8,489 nt of DNA from Methanoregula sp. (lineage in GTDB: Archaea; Halobacteriota; Methanomicrobia; Methanomicrobiales; Methanospirillaceae): NCBI GenBank assembly GCA_013331015.1, contig DUHF01000239.1, forward strand, positions 3,436 to 11,924, in the 5' to 3' direction. The translations under genes and the position numbers were made by a program. Of the stretch, positions 1 through 6,033 are shown piece by piece. The notes below the pieces were generated by a model, which was not told the DNA's origin, searched no databases, and worked only from the letters and a program-made list of their open reading frames with translations. Position 1 is the first letter of the stretch. Each line of letters opens with the position of its first letter.

Positions 1-1160
1 GCGATCTTTTTGATGTCGCCGACAACATTGGTCTGGAGATCTTCGGCAAACTCATCCATGGTCGCTGCCATGACCCCGATCTCGTCCTTCCTGCGGATAT
101 TGAGTCGTGCCGACAGGTGCCCGTTTCTCAGTTCGCTGATCATGATGACGACCTGCTGGAGCGGGCCGGATATCGAGCGGCCAAAGAGAATGGCTATGGT
201 TGTGCCGATTGCCATCGATGCAATTGCCAGCGCAAAGATGGTGTCCCGGATGGTGATGATGGGGCCGGTGAAATCCGAGAGCTCCGCACGGGAGACGATA
301 TACCAGTCAAGGGGTTCATAGTAGGTGTAGGCATCAAGGACCTCGGTCCCGTCGACCTCGTGGGGGATGGTACCTTCTTTCTTTGCAAACATCTCCTGGA
401 CAAAATCCTTATCCAGCCAGTTCTGCCCGGCCAGTGACGGGTGCACAAGGACCGTTCCACTGCTGTCGATCACGTACATGTACCCGTTCTGGCCCACGAC
501 CGTATCCCGGATACTGGTCTTGACCACGTCAAGGGTCTGGCCTTCCTCGGTACCGACAAAGAGCACCCCGATGATATTCCCTTTGGGATCCTTGATCGGT
601 TCGTATGCCGTGACATAGTTCTTCCCGAAGAGGTCACGCCTGCCATAGTAGGTCTTGTCGTTGTTGACCGTGTAGTCATAGACATCATCGGTGAGGTGCG
701 TCCCGACTGCCCGCTTCCCGTCCGGCCCCTCAACATTGGTCGAGATGCGGACCGCATAACTGCCATCGTACACCTGGAAGACGGTTGCCGCCCCGCCAAC
801 CATCCTCTGGACGTTATCGACAATCTCATAGTTATCGTTCACGATATACCGGTTCCCGCCGCTGTCGATAAGCGTCATCTTGCCGTCGATGATCTCCGGG
901 GTACCTTTCCCGTAGAAGTTCTGTTTGGCTACGTTGAGGTCACTGTTGACTTTGTTGCGCGTGAGTTTGTAGACATCGTTGGTCCAGCCTTTCATGTCCT
1001 GGACCTGGGTCTCGAGTAACCGCTCCGTCTGTTCACTGATGACGGTACTCGAGGTGGTGTACGCCATGATCCCAAGCAGCAGTGTCGGGACAATTGCCAG
1101 GAACAGGCAGATGACCAGGATTTTGGTCCCGACCTTCATATTGGTAAAGGATTCAAGCAT
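1..1160 (-). CDS. Methyl-accepting chemotaxis receptor, Cache sensor and HAMP (3' end beyond window)
   Basis: This gene encodes a membrane chemoreceptor that would sense an extracellular ligand and control a CheA/CheW kinase complex. Only the first 386 residues are in the window. Seen directly: a first membrane helix at about residues 14-34, an extracellular region of about 270 residues, a second helix at about 304-327, then a HAMP linker from about 328 to 380 with the typical DEIG motif at 359-362. The extracellular part resembles a Cache_3-Cache_2 type sensor: it has a GTHLTDDVYDY-like stretch near 154-163 and a second PAS-like segment GYMYVIDSSGTVLVHP at 226-241. The signalling tail with methylation sites lies past the left edge. 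The ATG at 1160 is chosen because an in-frame TGA lies nine bases upstream; no strong Shine-Dalgarno is visible. The CheW gene at 1935-2936 points the same way. The receptor family is confident; the ligand is unknown. Confidence 0.92.
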   Translation of the reverse strand, partial: MLESFTNMKVGTKILVICLFLAIVPTLLLGIMAYTTSSTVISEQTERLLETQVQDMKGWTNDVYKLTRNKVNSDLNVAKQNFYGKGTPEIIDGKMTLIDSGGNRYIVNDNYEIVDNVQRMVGGAATVFQVYDGSYAVRISTNVEGPDGKRAVGTHLTDDVYDYTVNNDKTYYGRRDLFGKNYVTAYEPIKDPKGNIIGVLFVGTEEGQTLDVVKTSIRDTVVGQNGYMYVIDSSGTVLVHPSLAGQNWLDKDFVQEMFAKKEGTIPHEVDGTEVLDAYTYYEPLDWYIVSRAELSDFTGPIITIRDTIFALAIASMAIGTTIAILFGRSISGPLQQVVIMISELRNGHLSARLNIRRKDEIGVMAATMDEFAEDLQTNVVGDIKKI

Positions 1161-1270
1161 CTTTCTTCATAGCCCCCTGTTGATACCCTCCGGTAATTAG
1201 AAAATAGACTGGTGCCGGATTGTATTAACCTAATGATCTGATCCTGTCAGGAAAAGCGGGTTTTTATTTT

Positions 1271-1608
1271 TTGTTTCTGGAGAAACACGCATGAACGTAC
1301 GTTCACACCCGGACGATGAAAACCGGATGAAAAAAATTTAAACACAACCGTCCTCGCCCGTATCCTTCTCGCTCCTTATGGGGGCGGTGAGGCCCCCAAT
1401 GTCGCGCAATGGTCAGCTGTGGATGCGATAACGCTTTTCGCGTGGACTCAATGCGTGGCCCTCCGGGCGGATGAGCTCTTGTGGGGGCATTTCAAAAATA
1501 AACCGAATTGGGGCCGCCACGGGGGCGCCCCGCGGGGGTGGCGGCAGGCATCACAAGTGTCATGTAAATGGTCTGGAATCGGAATCTATGATAATTTTCG
1601 TGGTAAAT
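1271..1608 (+). repeat. Dispersed repeat A, copy 1 (about 340 bases)
   Basis: This stretch aligns along its whole length, in the same orientation, with 7961-8306; by eye identity is above 80 percent and higher in the middle. Landmarks in order: a TTCTGGAGAAACACGCATG start box; a perfect 14-base palindrome TGAACGTACGTTCA at 1292-1305; a TGGGGG/CCCCCA hairpin at 1379-1398; a small ACGC/GCGT hairpin with loop TTTTC at 1431-1443; a GCATTTCAAAAATAAA stretch; a strong GCCGCCAC/GTGGCGGC hairpin at 1513-1545; and an AT-rich tail. No shared reading frame explains the conservation, because a one-base length difference near the third hairpin breaks the only frame open in both copies. It could be a non-autonomous mobile element or a family of structured RNAs; no clear terminal inverted repeats or target duplications were found. 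Confidence 0.8.
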
Positions 1609-1652
1609 CCTTTCAGAAACGCTCAAGTGGAATTGCGAGGGTGACCCCCTCT

Positions 1653-1694
1653 CTCCCCCAAAGGGGGAGGCACCCCAAGGGGGCAAGCCCCCCT
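1653..1694. repeat. Two adjacent C-run/G-run hairpins
   Basis: Two perfect inverted repeats lie almost side by side. The first is CTCCCCC/GGGGGAG with an AAA loop (1653-1669). The second is AGGGGG/CCCCCT with a five-base loop (1678-1694). There is no T-run after either, so they do not look like ordinary terminators. They sit between repeats A and B and may be part of the same composite element. No counterpart with the same sequence was seen on the right side of the window. Confidence 0.55.
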
Positions 1695-1763
1695 GACCCC
1701 CCCAATGCTGCTGAAAAATTTTCACCGGGGTCCCCATCCACGGCCATGCTCCACAAAGGCGAG

Positions 1764-1823
1764 CCCCGATGAGCGGTATTCCTGATACGGTAATCTGTCC
1801 CGCCTTACCTCGTGAGGGGCCCT
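1764..1823 (-). repeat. Repeat B, copy 1 (opposite orientation to copy 2)
   Basis: The reverse complement of this 60-base block matches 7773-7833, with about ten differences counted by eye, mostly transitions. Shared landmarks include CAGGGCCCCTCAC, AGATT.CCGTATCAGGAAT and GCTCAT. Repeat A is in the same orientation on both sides of the window while repeat B is inverted, so the two flanking regions are not simple copies of each other. Confidence 0.7.
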
Positions 1824-1914
1824 GATAAGGGGGGTCATCCCTTTGTCCAACACCCCTGATTTTCATCATTCAGGTGTGAACCGATATTGTTCATGTCCAT
1901 TTCTAAAGAGCCCG

Positions 1915-1932
1915 TTTTTTCTTTAAAAAAAA
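1915..1932 (-). terminator. T-rich transcription stop after the CheW gene
   Basis: On the minus strand an unbroken run of eight T (1925-1932) begins right after the CheW stop codon (1935-1937). Oligo-T tracts of this kind stop archaeal RNA polymerase. A run of six T on the other strand (1915-1920) makes the site possibly two-way. This suggests the CheW transcript ends here instead of running through the repeat region into the receptor gene. Confidence 0.5.
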
Positions 1933-1934
1933 CC

Positions 1935-2936
1935 CTAGGCATCTTCGACAATGATGCCGGGATCCTCAAGGATCTTTTTTGCATCAAGGATGAAGATATC
2001 CTGGTTGAGGATGCCTTTGAGGTACCGGTGGCTGCCCGGGAGTTCCGTGGAATGGGGTTGTGCGATCTGGTCAAGGGAGACTGACCCGGCACCGCTGATG
2101 TTGTCGGCAAGGATGCCGAACGTGATCTTGCCGTCCGTTATTACGATCACCCGGTTTAAATCGGTTAAGCCCTTCTCCGGGATCTCAAGGAGTGCACGGA
2201 GATCCACAAGCGAGATTATCTGGCCGCGGGCTGCGCAGATACCGCTGATAAAGTCCGGGGTGCCAGGGACCGGCGTGATCTCGCCGGTGAGGATCACTTC
2301 ACGGACAAATTTCATCTCGATGGCAAACTGCCGGTAGGCAAGCTGGAAGCGAAGAACCTCGGTCATCTCCGAGACCTGGGATCCCGGTTCGGGAGGAAGC
2401 ATCTTAGCGGCGCGCTCGTTCAGGATTGCGTTCACGGTATTGTGATCCTGGAGAATTCCCTCGCTCGCAAGGGGGTGGACCTCTGCCCTCCGTAATGCCC
2501 AGAGTGCGTCACGCCCGGATTTTTCCAGCGGGTGGGCGAGGAATAATGCAAGGTCGGTGATCAGGACTACGCCGGCAGGAGTGATGACAAGGCCCGGGAT
2601 CGAAATGACGTCGCTTTCCCCGGTCTTCTCCCCAGGAGAGGAGAGTAAGAGTTCATCCACGCTGCGGATCCCGTCGATCCACAGGGCAATGGTTTCACTG
2701 CCCGTACAGGCTATGAGGAGCATGTCAGAGATCCGGGGGGAATGGCCGGGCATCCCAAGGAGTTCTCCCATGGCATAGACCGGAATTGTCCTGCCGTGGA
2801 GGTTGATGGTCCCTGCCATACTCCGTGGTGCGGAACCGGCAGGGCTCATTGCGATCATCTGTATTACCGACTTGATGAGGGTAAGCGGCATTGCGCACCG
2901 CAGGCCGCCTGCCGAGAAGAGGAATGTCTGCACCAT
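1935..2936 (-). CDS. Chemotaxis scaffold protein with two CheW domains
   Basis: CheW-type proteins couple chemoreceptors to the kinase CheA at the inner face of the membrane. This 333-residue protein is about twice the usual CheW length and contains two CheW-like domains. The first spans about 1-140 and carries the signature INLHGRTIPVYAMGELLG at 44-61. The second spans about 191-330 and carries ICAARGQIISLVDLRALLEI at 233-252, which is closer to the family pattern. A linker at about 140-190 is partly charged and ends in a Pro-rich turn. There is no signal peptide or membrane segment, so it is cytoplasmic. The start ATG lies behind a TTTTTTATC TATA-like box but lacks a clear Shine-Dalgarno. 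It shares direction with the receptor gene at 1-1160, a likely partner. The more diverged first domain may have changed its binding partner; that is inference. Confidence 0.88.
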   Translation of the reverse strand: MVQTFLFSAGGLRCAMPLTLIKSVIQMIAMSPAGSAPRSMAGTINLHGRTIPVYAMGELLGMPGHSPRISDMLLIACTGSETIALWIDGIRSVDELLLSSPGEKTGESDVISIPGLVITPAGVVLITDLALFLAHPLEKSGRDALWALRRAEVHPLASEGILQDHNTVNAILNERAAKMLPPEPGSQVSEMTEVLRFQLAYRQFAIEMKFVREVILTGEITPVPGTPDFISGICAARGQIISLVDLRALLEIPEKGLTDLNRVIVITDGKITFGILADNISGAGSVSLDQIAQPHSTELPGSHRYLKGILNQDIFILDAKKILEDPGIIVEDA

Positions 2937-2972
2937 ACCGGGTCTGTCCTAAAACCCTGTTTGGTGCTGCAG

Positions 2973-2981
2973 GATAAAAAA
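2973..2981 (-). promoter_or_regulatory. TATA box, probable CheW gene promoter
   Basis: The minus strand reads TTTTTTATC here, centred about 41 bases before the CheW start codon. With the usual archaeal spacing the transcript would begin near 2950 and have a leader of about 15 bases. Confidence 0.45.
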
Positions 2982-2994
2982 TGGGTGGGAACTG

Positions 2995-3033
2995 AAAAAA
3001 AAAAGAAGGATCCCTGCCTGCGGGTTTGCCCGC
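2995..3033 (-). terminator. Hairpin plus T10 terminator of tRNA-Ala
   Basis: Reading on the minus strand after the tRNA, a GCGGG/CCCGC hairpin with a four-base loop (3020-3033) is followed 15 bases later by ten T in a row (2995-3004). Its place between the tRNA and the CheW promoter indicates that the tRNA is a separate transcription unit. Confidence 0.65.
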
Positions 3034-3064
3034 GCGTTTCACGGAATGCCTGCAGGAAGCGGTA

Positions 3065-3136
3065 TGGACTGGGCGGGAATTGAACCCGCGGCCTCTTCCA
3101 TGCCAAGGAAGCGATCTACCACTGATCTACCAGCCC
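3065..3136 (-). tRNA. tRNA-Ala, anticodon GGC
   Basis: This is a 72-base tRNA that reads the alanine codons GCC and GCU. The acceptor arms GGGCTGG and CCAGTCC pair fully with a G3-U70 wobble, the classic identity mark for alanyl-tRNA synthetase, and the discriminator base is A. The D stem is GATC/GATC with loop AGTGGTA. The anticodon stem is CTTCC/GGAAG with loop TTGGCAT, giving anticodon GGC. The T stem is GCGGG/CCCGC with loop TTCAATT. The variable loop is five bases. The genome reads TACC after the discriminator, so the CCA end is added later by nucleotidyltransferase. No intron is present. Confidence 0.97.
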
Positions 3137-3162
3137 GCTCCTATCTACTAGGTTGTGATCAG

Positions 3163-3170
3163 GTAAAAAG
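3163..3170 (-). promoter_or_regulatory. TATA-like box upstream of tRNA-Ala
   Basis: The minus strand reads CTTTTTAC here, about 30 bases before the mature 5' end of the tRNA. That fits an archaeal promoter with a short 5' leader removed by RNase P. Confidence 0.4.
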
Positions 3171-3232
3171 GATTGTTATCTTTATGCCCTGTAACCCGTC
3201 CCCCCGCACTCAAAACCTGTCATAGGATGATA

Positions 3233-3319
3233 AGCCGCACGGCTGGCATTTTTTTCATGGGATTAATCCAATAAAAACCCGTTGCGGGGCATGCGAAAAT
3301 CCCGTTGATTTTTTTTTTT
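3233..3319 (+). terminator. Two terminator-like signals without an obvious upstream gene
   Basis: On the plus strand an AGCC/GGCT hairpin (3233-3244) is followed by seven T (3249-3255). Further on, AAAATC/GATTTT (3296-3312) runs directly into eleven T (3309-3319). No plus-strand gene is seen upstream, only the back of the tRNA. They may end a small unannotated RNA, shield the next operon from stray transcription, or be AT-rich promoter sequence for the gene at 3364. Confidence 0.35.
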
Positions 3320-3330
3320 GGCGGGCATAT

Positions 3331-3361
3331 CTTTTTTACCCCCGCAATAAAAAAGGGGGAG
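3331..3361 (+). promoter_or_regulatory. Leader with foldable ribosome binding site before the first paralogue
   Basis: The Shine-Dalgarno-like GGGGGAG (3355-3361) sits just before the ATG at 3364. Its five G can pair with CCCCC at 3339-3343. Alternatively CTTTTTT (3331-3337) can pair with AAAAAAG (3349-3355), which frees four of the five G of the binding site. The two hairpins exclude each other. Whether the RNA leader includes this whole stretch is not known. Confidence 0.35.
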
Positions 3362-3363
3362 TA

Positions 3364-4035
3364 ATGAGAGACTGCACCCGTGTCCTGCTGCTTTGCGGGC
3401 TCCTCCTCGTATCGGGAGTATCCCCGGCACTGGGATTTTTCGGCAGTGGAGCTATGCCCGACAACAATCTCTTTGCTGCAAAGCCCGGGTACCAGAAGAC
3501 CGCACAGGACTACCTTGATGAGGGGAATTACTGGAAGGAGCAGTGCGAAGCAGTGACGGCAGGGATGGCTGAGGACCGGGAGGTGTGCAACTCCCTTGAC
3601 GACGGGGTTTCCAGGGCAGATTGCCATGCAGAAGTCTCGTCAAAGTACAACCGCTCATGGGATCTGAGCCGCCTTTTTCTGGGCACTGACAAGACGGGGT
3701 ACGGAACCGCAACTTCTTCCCGGGGAAAAGTGGTGATGGATGCTGCACCCGTCACCCCCGATGCCTGCGGGAATGCAAAGAGGGCATACAGCAAGGCGTT
3801 CCAGCTCACCCGCGATGAGGACTACGACATGAAAGCAGAGATCCTGAGTGAAGGGGCCGGCATTTACCATATCCTCGGGATGACGGATGAGGCCCGGCAG
3901 GTCGGGGAGGCAGCAGAAGCAGCCCGGGACCGGAAAGCGGCGTCCGGGCTCTTTTCCGCCCTGCTCCCGCTGTCGGCATGGGTTGCATTGCTTGGAGTGA
4001 TCGGCGGGGTGCTGGTCCTGAAGCGAAGGCGATGA
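3364..4035 (+). CDS. Exported helical protein with C-terminal membrane anchor, paralogue 1
   Basis: The function is not recognised. The 223-residue protein has a signal peptide (about residues 1-24), an extracellular helical domain, and one C-terminal membrane helix (about 200-219) ending in KRRR, so the bulk lies outside the cell. It shares with the next two proteins an N-terminal PGYQKTAQDYLDEGNYWKEQC-like helix (41-61) and a later CGNAKRAYSKAFQLT helix pair (135-149) followed by an AEI...GIYHILG helix; the second half looks TPR-like. Cys61 and Cys135 align with cysteines in both paralogues. Extra cysteines at 75 and 87 and an inserted segment (about 88-130) are peculiar to this copy. GGGGGAG six to ten bases before the ATG supports the start. 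It is the first gene of a three-gene same-strand set. Confidence 0.85.
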   Translation: MRDCTRVLLLCGLLLVSGVSPALGFFGSGAMPDNNLFAAKPGYQKTAQDYLDEGNYWKEQCEAVTAGMAEDREVCNSLDDGVSRADCHAEVSSKYNRSWDLSRLFLGTDKTGYGTATSSRGKVVMDAAPVTPDACGNAKRAYSKAFQLTRDEDYDMKAEILSEGAGIYHILGMTDEARQVGEAAEAARDRKAASGLFSALLPLSAWVALLGVIGGVLVLKRRR

Positions 4036-4097
4036 ATGCGGCTGGTGGGCCGGCCGGATGCACAATGTATTTGTGATTGGAATTCACAGGGGCATAT

Positions 4098-4748
4098 ATG
4101 TGGAATGGGTTCCTCGTTGCCGTCCTTGCCGGCGCATTGGCGCTCGTTTGCCTTGCTCCCGTTGCCGGTGCTGAAAGCGTTGACGAGACCTGGCGCAGCG
4201 CCTCGGTCGACTTTCTCGGGTTCGATCTCACGGATGCAAAACCTTCATACCAGAAGACCACGGCGGACTGGCTGAACGAAGCGAATGCGGCAAAAGCCCG
4301 CTGCGAATACAAGAGCGCGCAATACGATGAACATATCATGGAGTACGTCGGGCAGAGCACCTCCGATCCGGCCATCCTTGCCCGGTGGGGGCAGCGGGAT
4401 GCCGAACAGCGGGTCTACCTCATGGCGACCGGGTTTCATGCAAAGGATCCTGAAGCAGGGCGGCTGTATACGGAGATGATGGTGTCCTGCGATGCCGCGG
4501 ACAAGGCCTACCGGAAGGCGTACGAACTGACCGCAGAAGATGATTACGAGGCACATGCTGAGATCTTCGATGAAGCCGCCGGGGTCTATGATGCGGTTGG
4601 TAATTCCGAGGGTGCAGGGGAGGTGCGGGAGGCAGCGGATGTTGCACGGGGGCATGCGGCAGCAGAGACGTTCCTCCCCCTGCCGTGGTGGGCCGGTGTC
4701 CTCGGGGCGATCGGCGGGGCATTGGTTTTCCGGCGCATGCGGGGATAA
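4098..4748 (+). CDS. Exported helical protein with C-terminal membrane anchor, paralogue 2
   Basis: This is a 216-residue protein of unknown function, related to both neighbours. It has a signal peptide (about 1-25), the motif SVDFLGFDLTDAKPSYQKT (36-54) shared closely with the third paralogue, a helix ending at Cys69, and a second block from Cys131 (CDAADKAYRKAYELTAEDDYEAHAEIF...GVYDAVG). It ends in one membrane helix (about 195-211) with RRMRG after it. Cys69 and Cys131 align with Cys61/Cys135 and Cys68/Cys134 of the neighbours and could form a disulfide outside the cell. The ATG at 4098 is preferred over an in-frame TTG at 4077 because CAGGGG lies seven bases before it and the signal peptide then starts directly. 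It begins 62 bases after the first paralogue ends. Confidence 0.83.
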   Translation: MWNGFLVAVLAGALALVCLAPVAGAESVDETWRSASVDFLGFDLTDAKPSYQKTTADWLNEANAAKARCEYKSAQYDEHIMEYVGQSTSDPAILARWGQRDAEQRVYLMATGFHAKDPEAGRLYTEMMVSCDAADKAYRKAYELTAEDDYEAHAEIFDEAAGVYDAVGNSEGAGEVREAADVARGHAAAETFLPLPWWAGVLGAIGGALVFRRMRG

Positions 4749-4774
4749 GCCCCCGCCCGGGGCGCTATCTTTTT
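4749..4774 (+). terminator. Hairpin and T5 between paralogues 2 and 3
   Basis: Directly after the stop codon, GCCCC/GGGGC with a five-base loop (4749-4763) is followed by ATCTTTTT. It may stop or weaken transcription before the third paralogue, which would then be transcribed partly on its own. Confidence 0.4.
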
Positions 4775-4799
4775 GTAAGCTGAAGAGAAAAGGGCAGGC

Positions 4800-5981
4800 A
4801 TGAGCAAAGCGCTGATGCCCAATCTTGCCGTGCTGGTCCTTCTTGTTCTGGTTACTGTACCGGTTTATGCAGATAGCCCGGAGGAACTGGCGAGGGGGGC
4901 GTCGATGGACTTTCTCGGAATCGATCTCGTTGACCCGAAACCTGCCTACCAGAAGAGCGCACAGGATTATATCAACATGGGCAATTACTACCGGGATGGC
5001 TGCCAAAAACTGAACACCCGGTTTAACGATCGGATCTTCACCTGGGCCAAATCGAGGGCAGATGTCCTTGAGACTGTCGATGCCGTGATGCTCTACCAGA
5101 ACCCCTCGCGCCAGCTCCAGCTCATGACCCTGAACAACCAACAATTCCAGAAGGACAACCCCGGGTCATTTGCCGAGTACACGAAGATGGTGGCATGGTG
5201 CAATGCTGCGCAGGATAATTATAATATGGCATTGTCGATGACCGCGAGCGACGACCATAACCAGCGGGCAACAATCTACGATAACGCAGCAGCGGTCTAT
5301 GACACCGTCGGCGATACCGCAGCTGCCGAAAATGCCCGGGACGAGGCAGCGTTTGCCCGGTCACGACAGGATCTCAAAACCGGCAGCAACTGCCTGATCG
5401 TCACGGCAACGTTTGGCTCCCCGATGGCTGATGAGGTTCAGCTGGTCCGCGACTTCCGGGACAACACCATGCAGCAGGATTATCTTGGTTCGCGTTACGT
5501 GACCGCCCTCAACGCGATGTATTACTCGTTCAGCCCGTTTGTTGCACGGGCAATAGACCAGAACCCGTCCGTCAAACCGGTGATGCGCCTCATCCTTGCG
5601 CCGCTTCTCTGGATTGTCCTGCTGTCGCAGGGAATTTACGTTGCCCTCTCCTTTAGTCCGGGGCTTGCAACGGTCGCCTTCGTCCTTGCTGGCGGGGCAC
5701 TGATCGGCCTCGTCTACGTGATGCCGGTGATGCTGTCAGCACTCGTTGTTGCGGTGAAGAGCCGGTGGCACGTTCCGGCGGTTTACCGCCTTGTGCCATT
5801 CGTTTACCTCTGGGGCGGCCTGCTGGCATTGCTCGCAATAGGCGCTGTCCTGAAAATCGATATCCTTACGGTGGTGAGTTCGGGTCTTCTGTTTGTCTGC
5901 ACGGTTCTTCTCACTGCTGCAGCAGTTTCCCTGTCGGTCTCCGGGTACCTTGGTTTCTCACCTGCAGGAACGGAAGAATAA
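4800..5981 (+). CDS. Paralogue 3: exported helical domain, CFI-box, polytopic membrane region
   Basis: This 393-residue protein is of unknown function. A signal peptide (about 1-24) is followed by the shared domain: MDFLGIDLVDPKPAYQKS (36-53), Cys68, and the CNAAQDNYNMALSMTASDD block from Cys134, then an AAAVYDTVG helix. In place of a single anchor it has a CFI-box: CLIVTATFGSPMADEVQLVRDFRD at about 198-221, continuing to about 252 with the RYVTALNAMYYSFSPFVARAI pattern. The known consensus is close to CFIATAAYGSP. After that come four or five membrane helices (about 262-284, 289-316, 330-351, 357-381). CFI-box domains occur at the ends of many archaeal and bacterial proteins and their role is not settled. 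The start has only weak upstream GGGCAGG. It lies 51 bases after paralogue 2 and converges with the zinc-ribbon gene at 6034. The domain calls are good, the role open. Confidence 0.87.
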   Translation: MSKALMPNLAVLVLLVLVTVPVYADSPEELARGASMDFLGIDLVDPKPAYQKSAQDYINMGNYYRDGCQKLNTRFNDRIFTWAKSRADVLETVDAVMLYQNPSRQLQLMTLNNQQFQKDNPGSFAEYTKMVAWCNAAQDNYNMALSMTASDDHNQRATIYDNAAAVYDTVGDTAAAENARDEAAFARSRQDLKTGSNCLIVTATFGSPMADEVQLVRDFRDNTMQQDYLGSRYVTALNAMYYSFSPFVARAIDQNPSVKPVMRLILAPLLWIVLLSQGIYVALSFSPGLATVAFVLAGGALIGLVYVMPVMLSALVVAVKSRWHVPAVYRLVPFVYLWGGLLALLAIGAVLKIDILTVVSSGLLFVCTVLLTAAAVSLSVSGYLGFSPAGTEE

Positions 5982-5986
5982 CTCCC

Positions 5987-5992
5987 TTTTTT
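5987..5992 (+). terminator. T6 stop after paralogue 3
   Basis: Six T follow the TAA by five bases, in the 52-base gap between two convergent genes. No stable hairpin precedes them. Confidence 0.35.
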
Positions 5993-6033
5993 CCCTGCTT
6001 GCAAAAGGTGATCGTAATGGTGATCCCGTGCCC

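Larger units (their letters stand above)
1161..1934. other. Gene-free, hairpin- and repeat-rich spacer between CheW and the receptor gene
   Basis: No convincing gene lies in these 774 bases. The left 100 bases should hold the receptor promoter: an AT-rich CTATTTTCTAAT-like stretch on the minus strand near 1196-1208 is a possible TATA box. From 1271 onward the sequence consists of a full copy of repeat A, a pair of C-run/G-run hairpins, a GCTGCTGAAAAATTTT block (1707-1722) that recurs with one change at 7949-7964, and repeat B. Runs of C and G are unusually long compared with the coding parts. Open frames here (1419-1772 plus, 1492-1869 minus) look accidental. Confidence 0.7.

Noticed and set aside
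441..1019. Plus-strand open frame of 192 codons
   Set aside because: It lies opposite the receptor's Cache domain, which is well recognised on the minus strand.
1153..1170. Five-codon open frame overlapping the receptor start
   Set aside because: ATG AAG AAA GAT GCT TGA could act as a coupled leader peptide, but it is too short to support and has no proper ribosome binding site.
1271..1608. Insertion sequence with a transposase
   Set aside because: No transposase-like frame is present and no terminal inverted repeats or target duplications could be defined by eye, so only a non-autonomous element remains possible.
1419..1772. Plus-strand open frame of 117 codons across repeat A and the C/G hairpins
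   Set aside because: It runs through hairpins and homopolymer runs, has no ribosome binding site, and its composition (many Gly, Pro, Arg) is what GC-rich non-coding DNA gives.
1492..1869. Minus-strand open frame of 125 codons sharing a peptide with the frame at 8145-8363
   Set aside because: The shared part lies in repeat A. A one-base length difference shifts the frame partway, and substitutions before it are not biased to synonymous sites. The similarity is better explained as DNA repeat.
4077..4097. Seven-codon N-terminal extension of paralogue 2 from a TTG
   Set aside because: The ATG at 4098 has better ribosome-binding spacing and starts directly with a normal signal peptide.
4245..5144. 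Minus-strand open frame of 299 codons
   Set aside because: It is the shadow of paralogues 2 and 3, which have signal peptides, mutual similarity and membrane segments on the plus strand.
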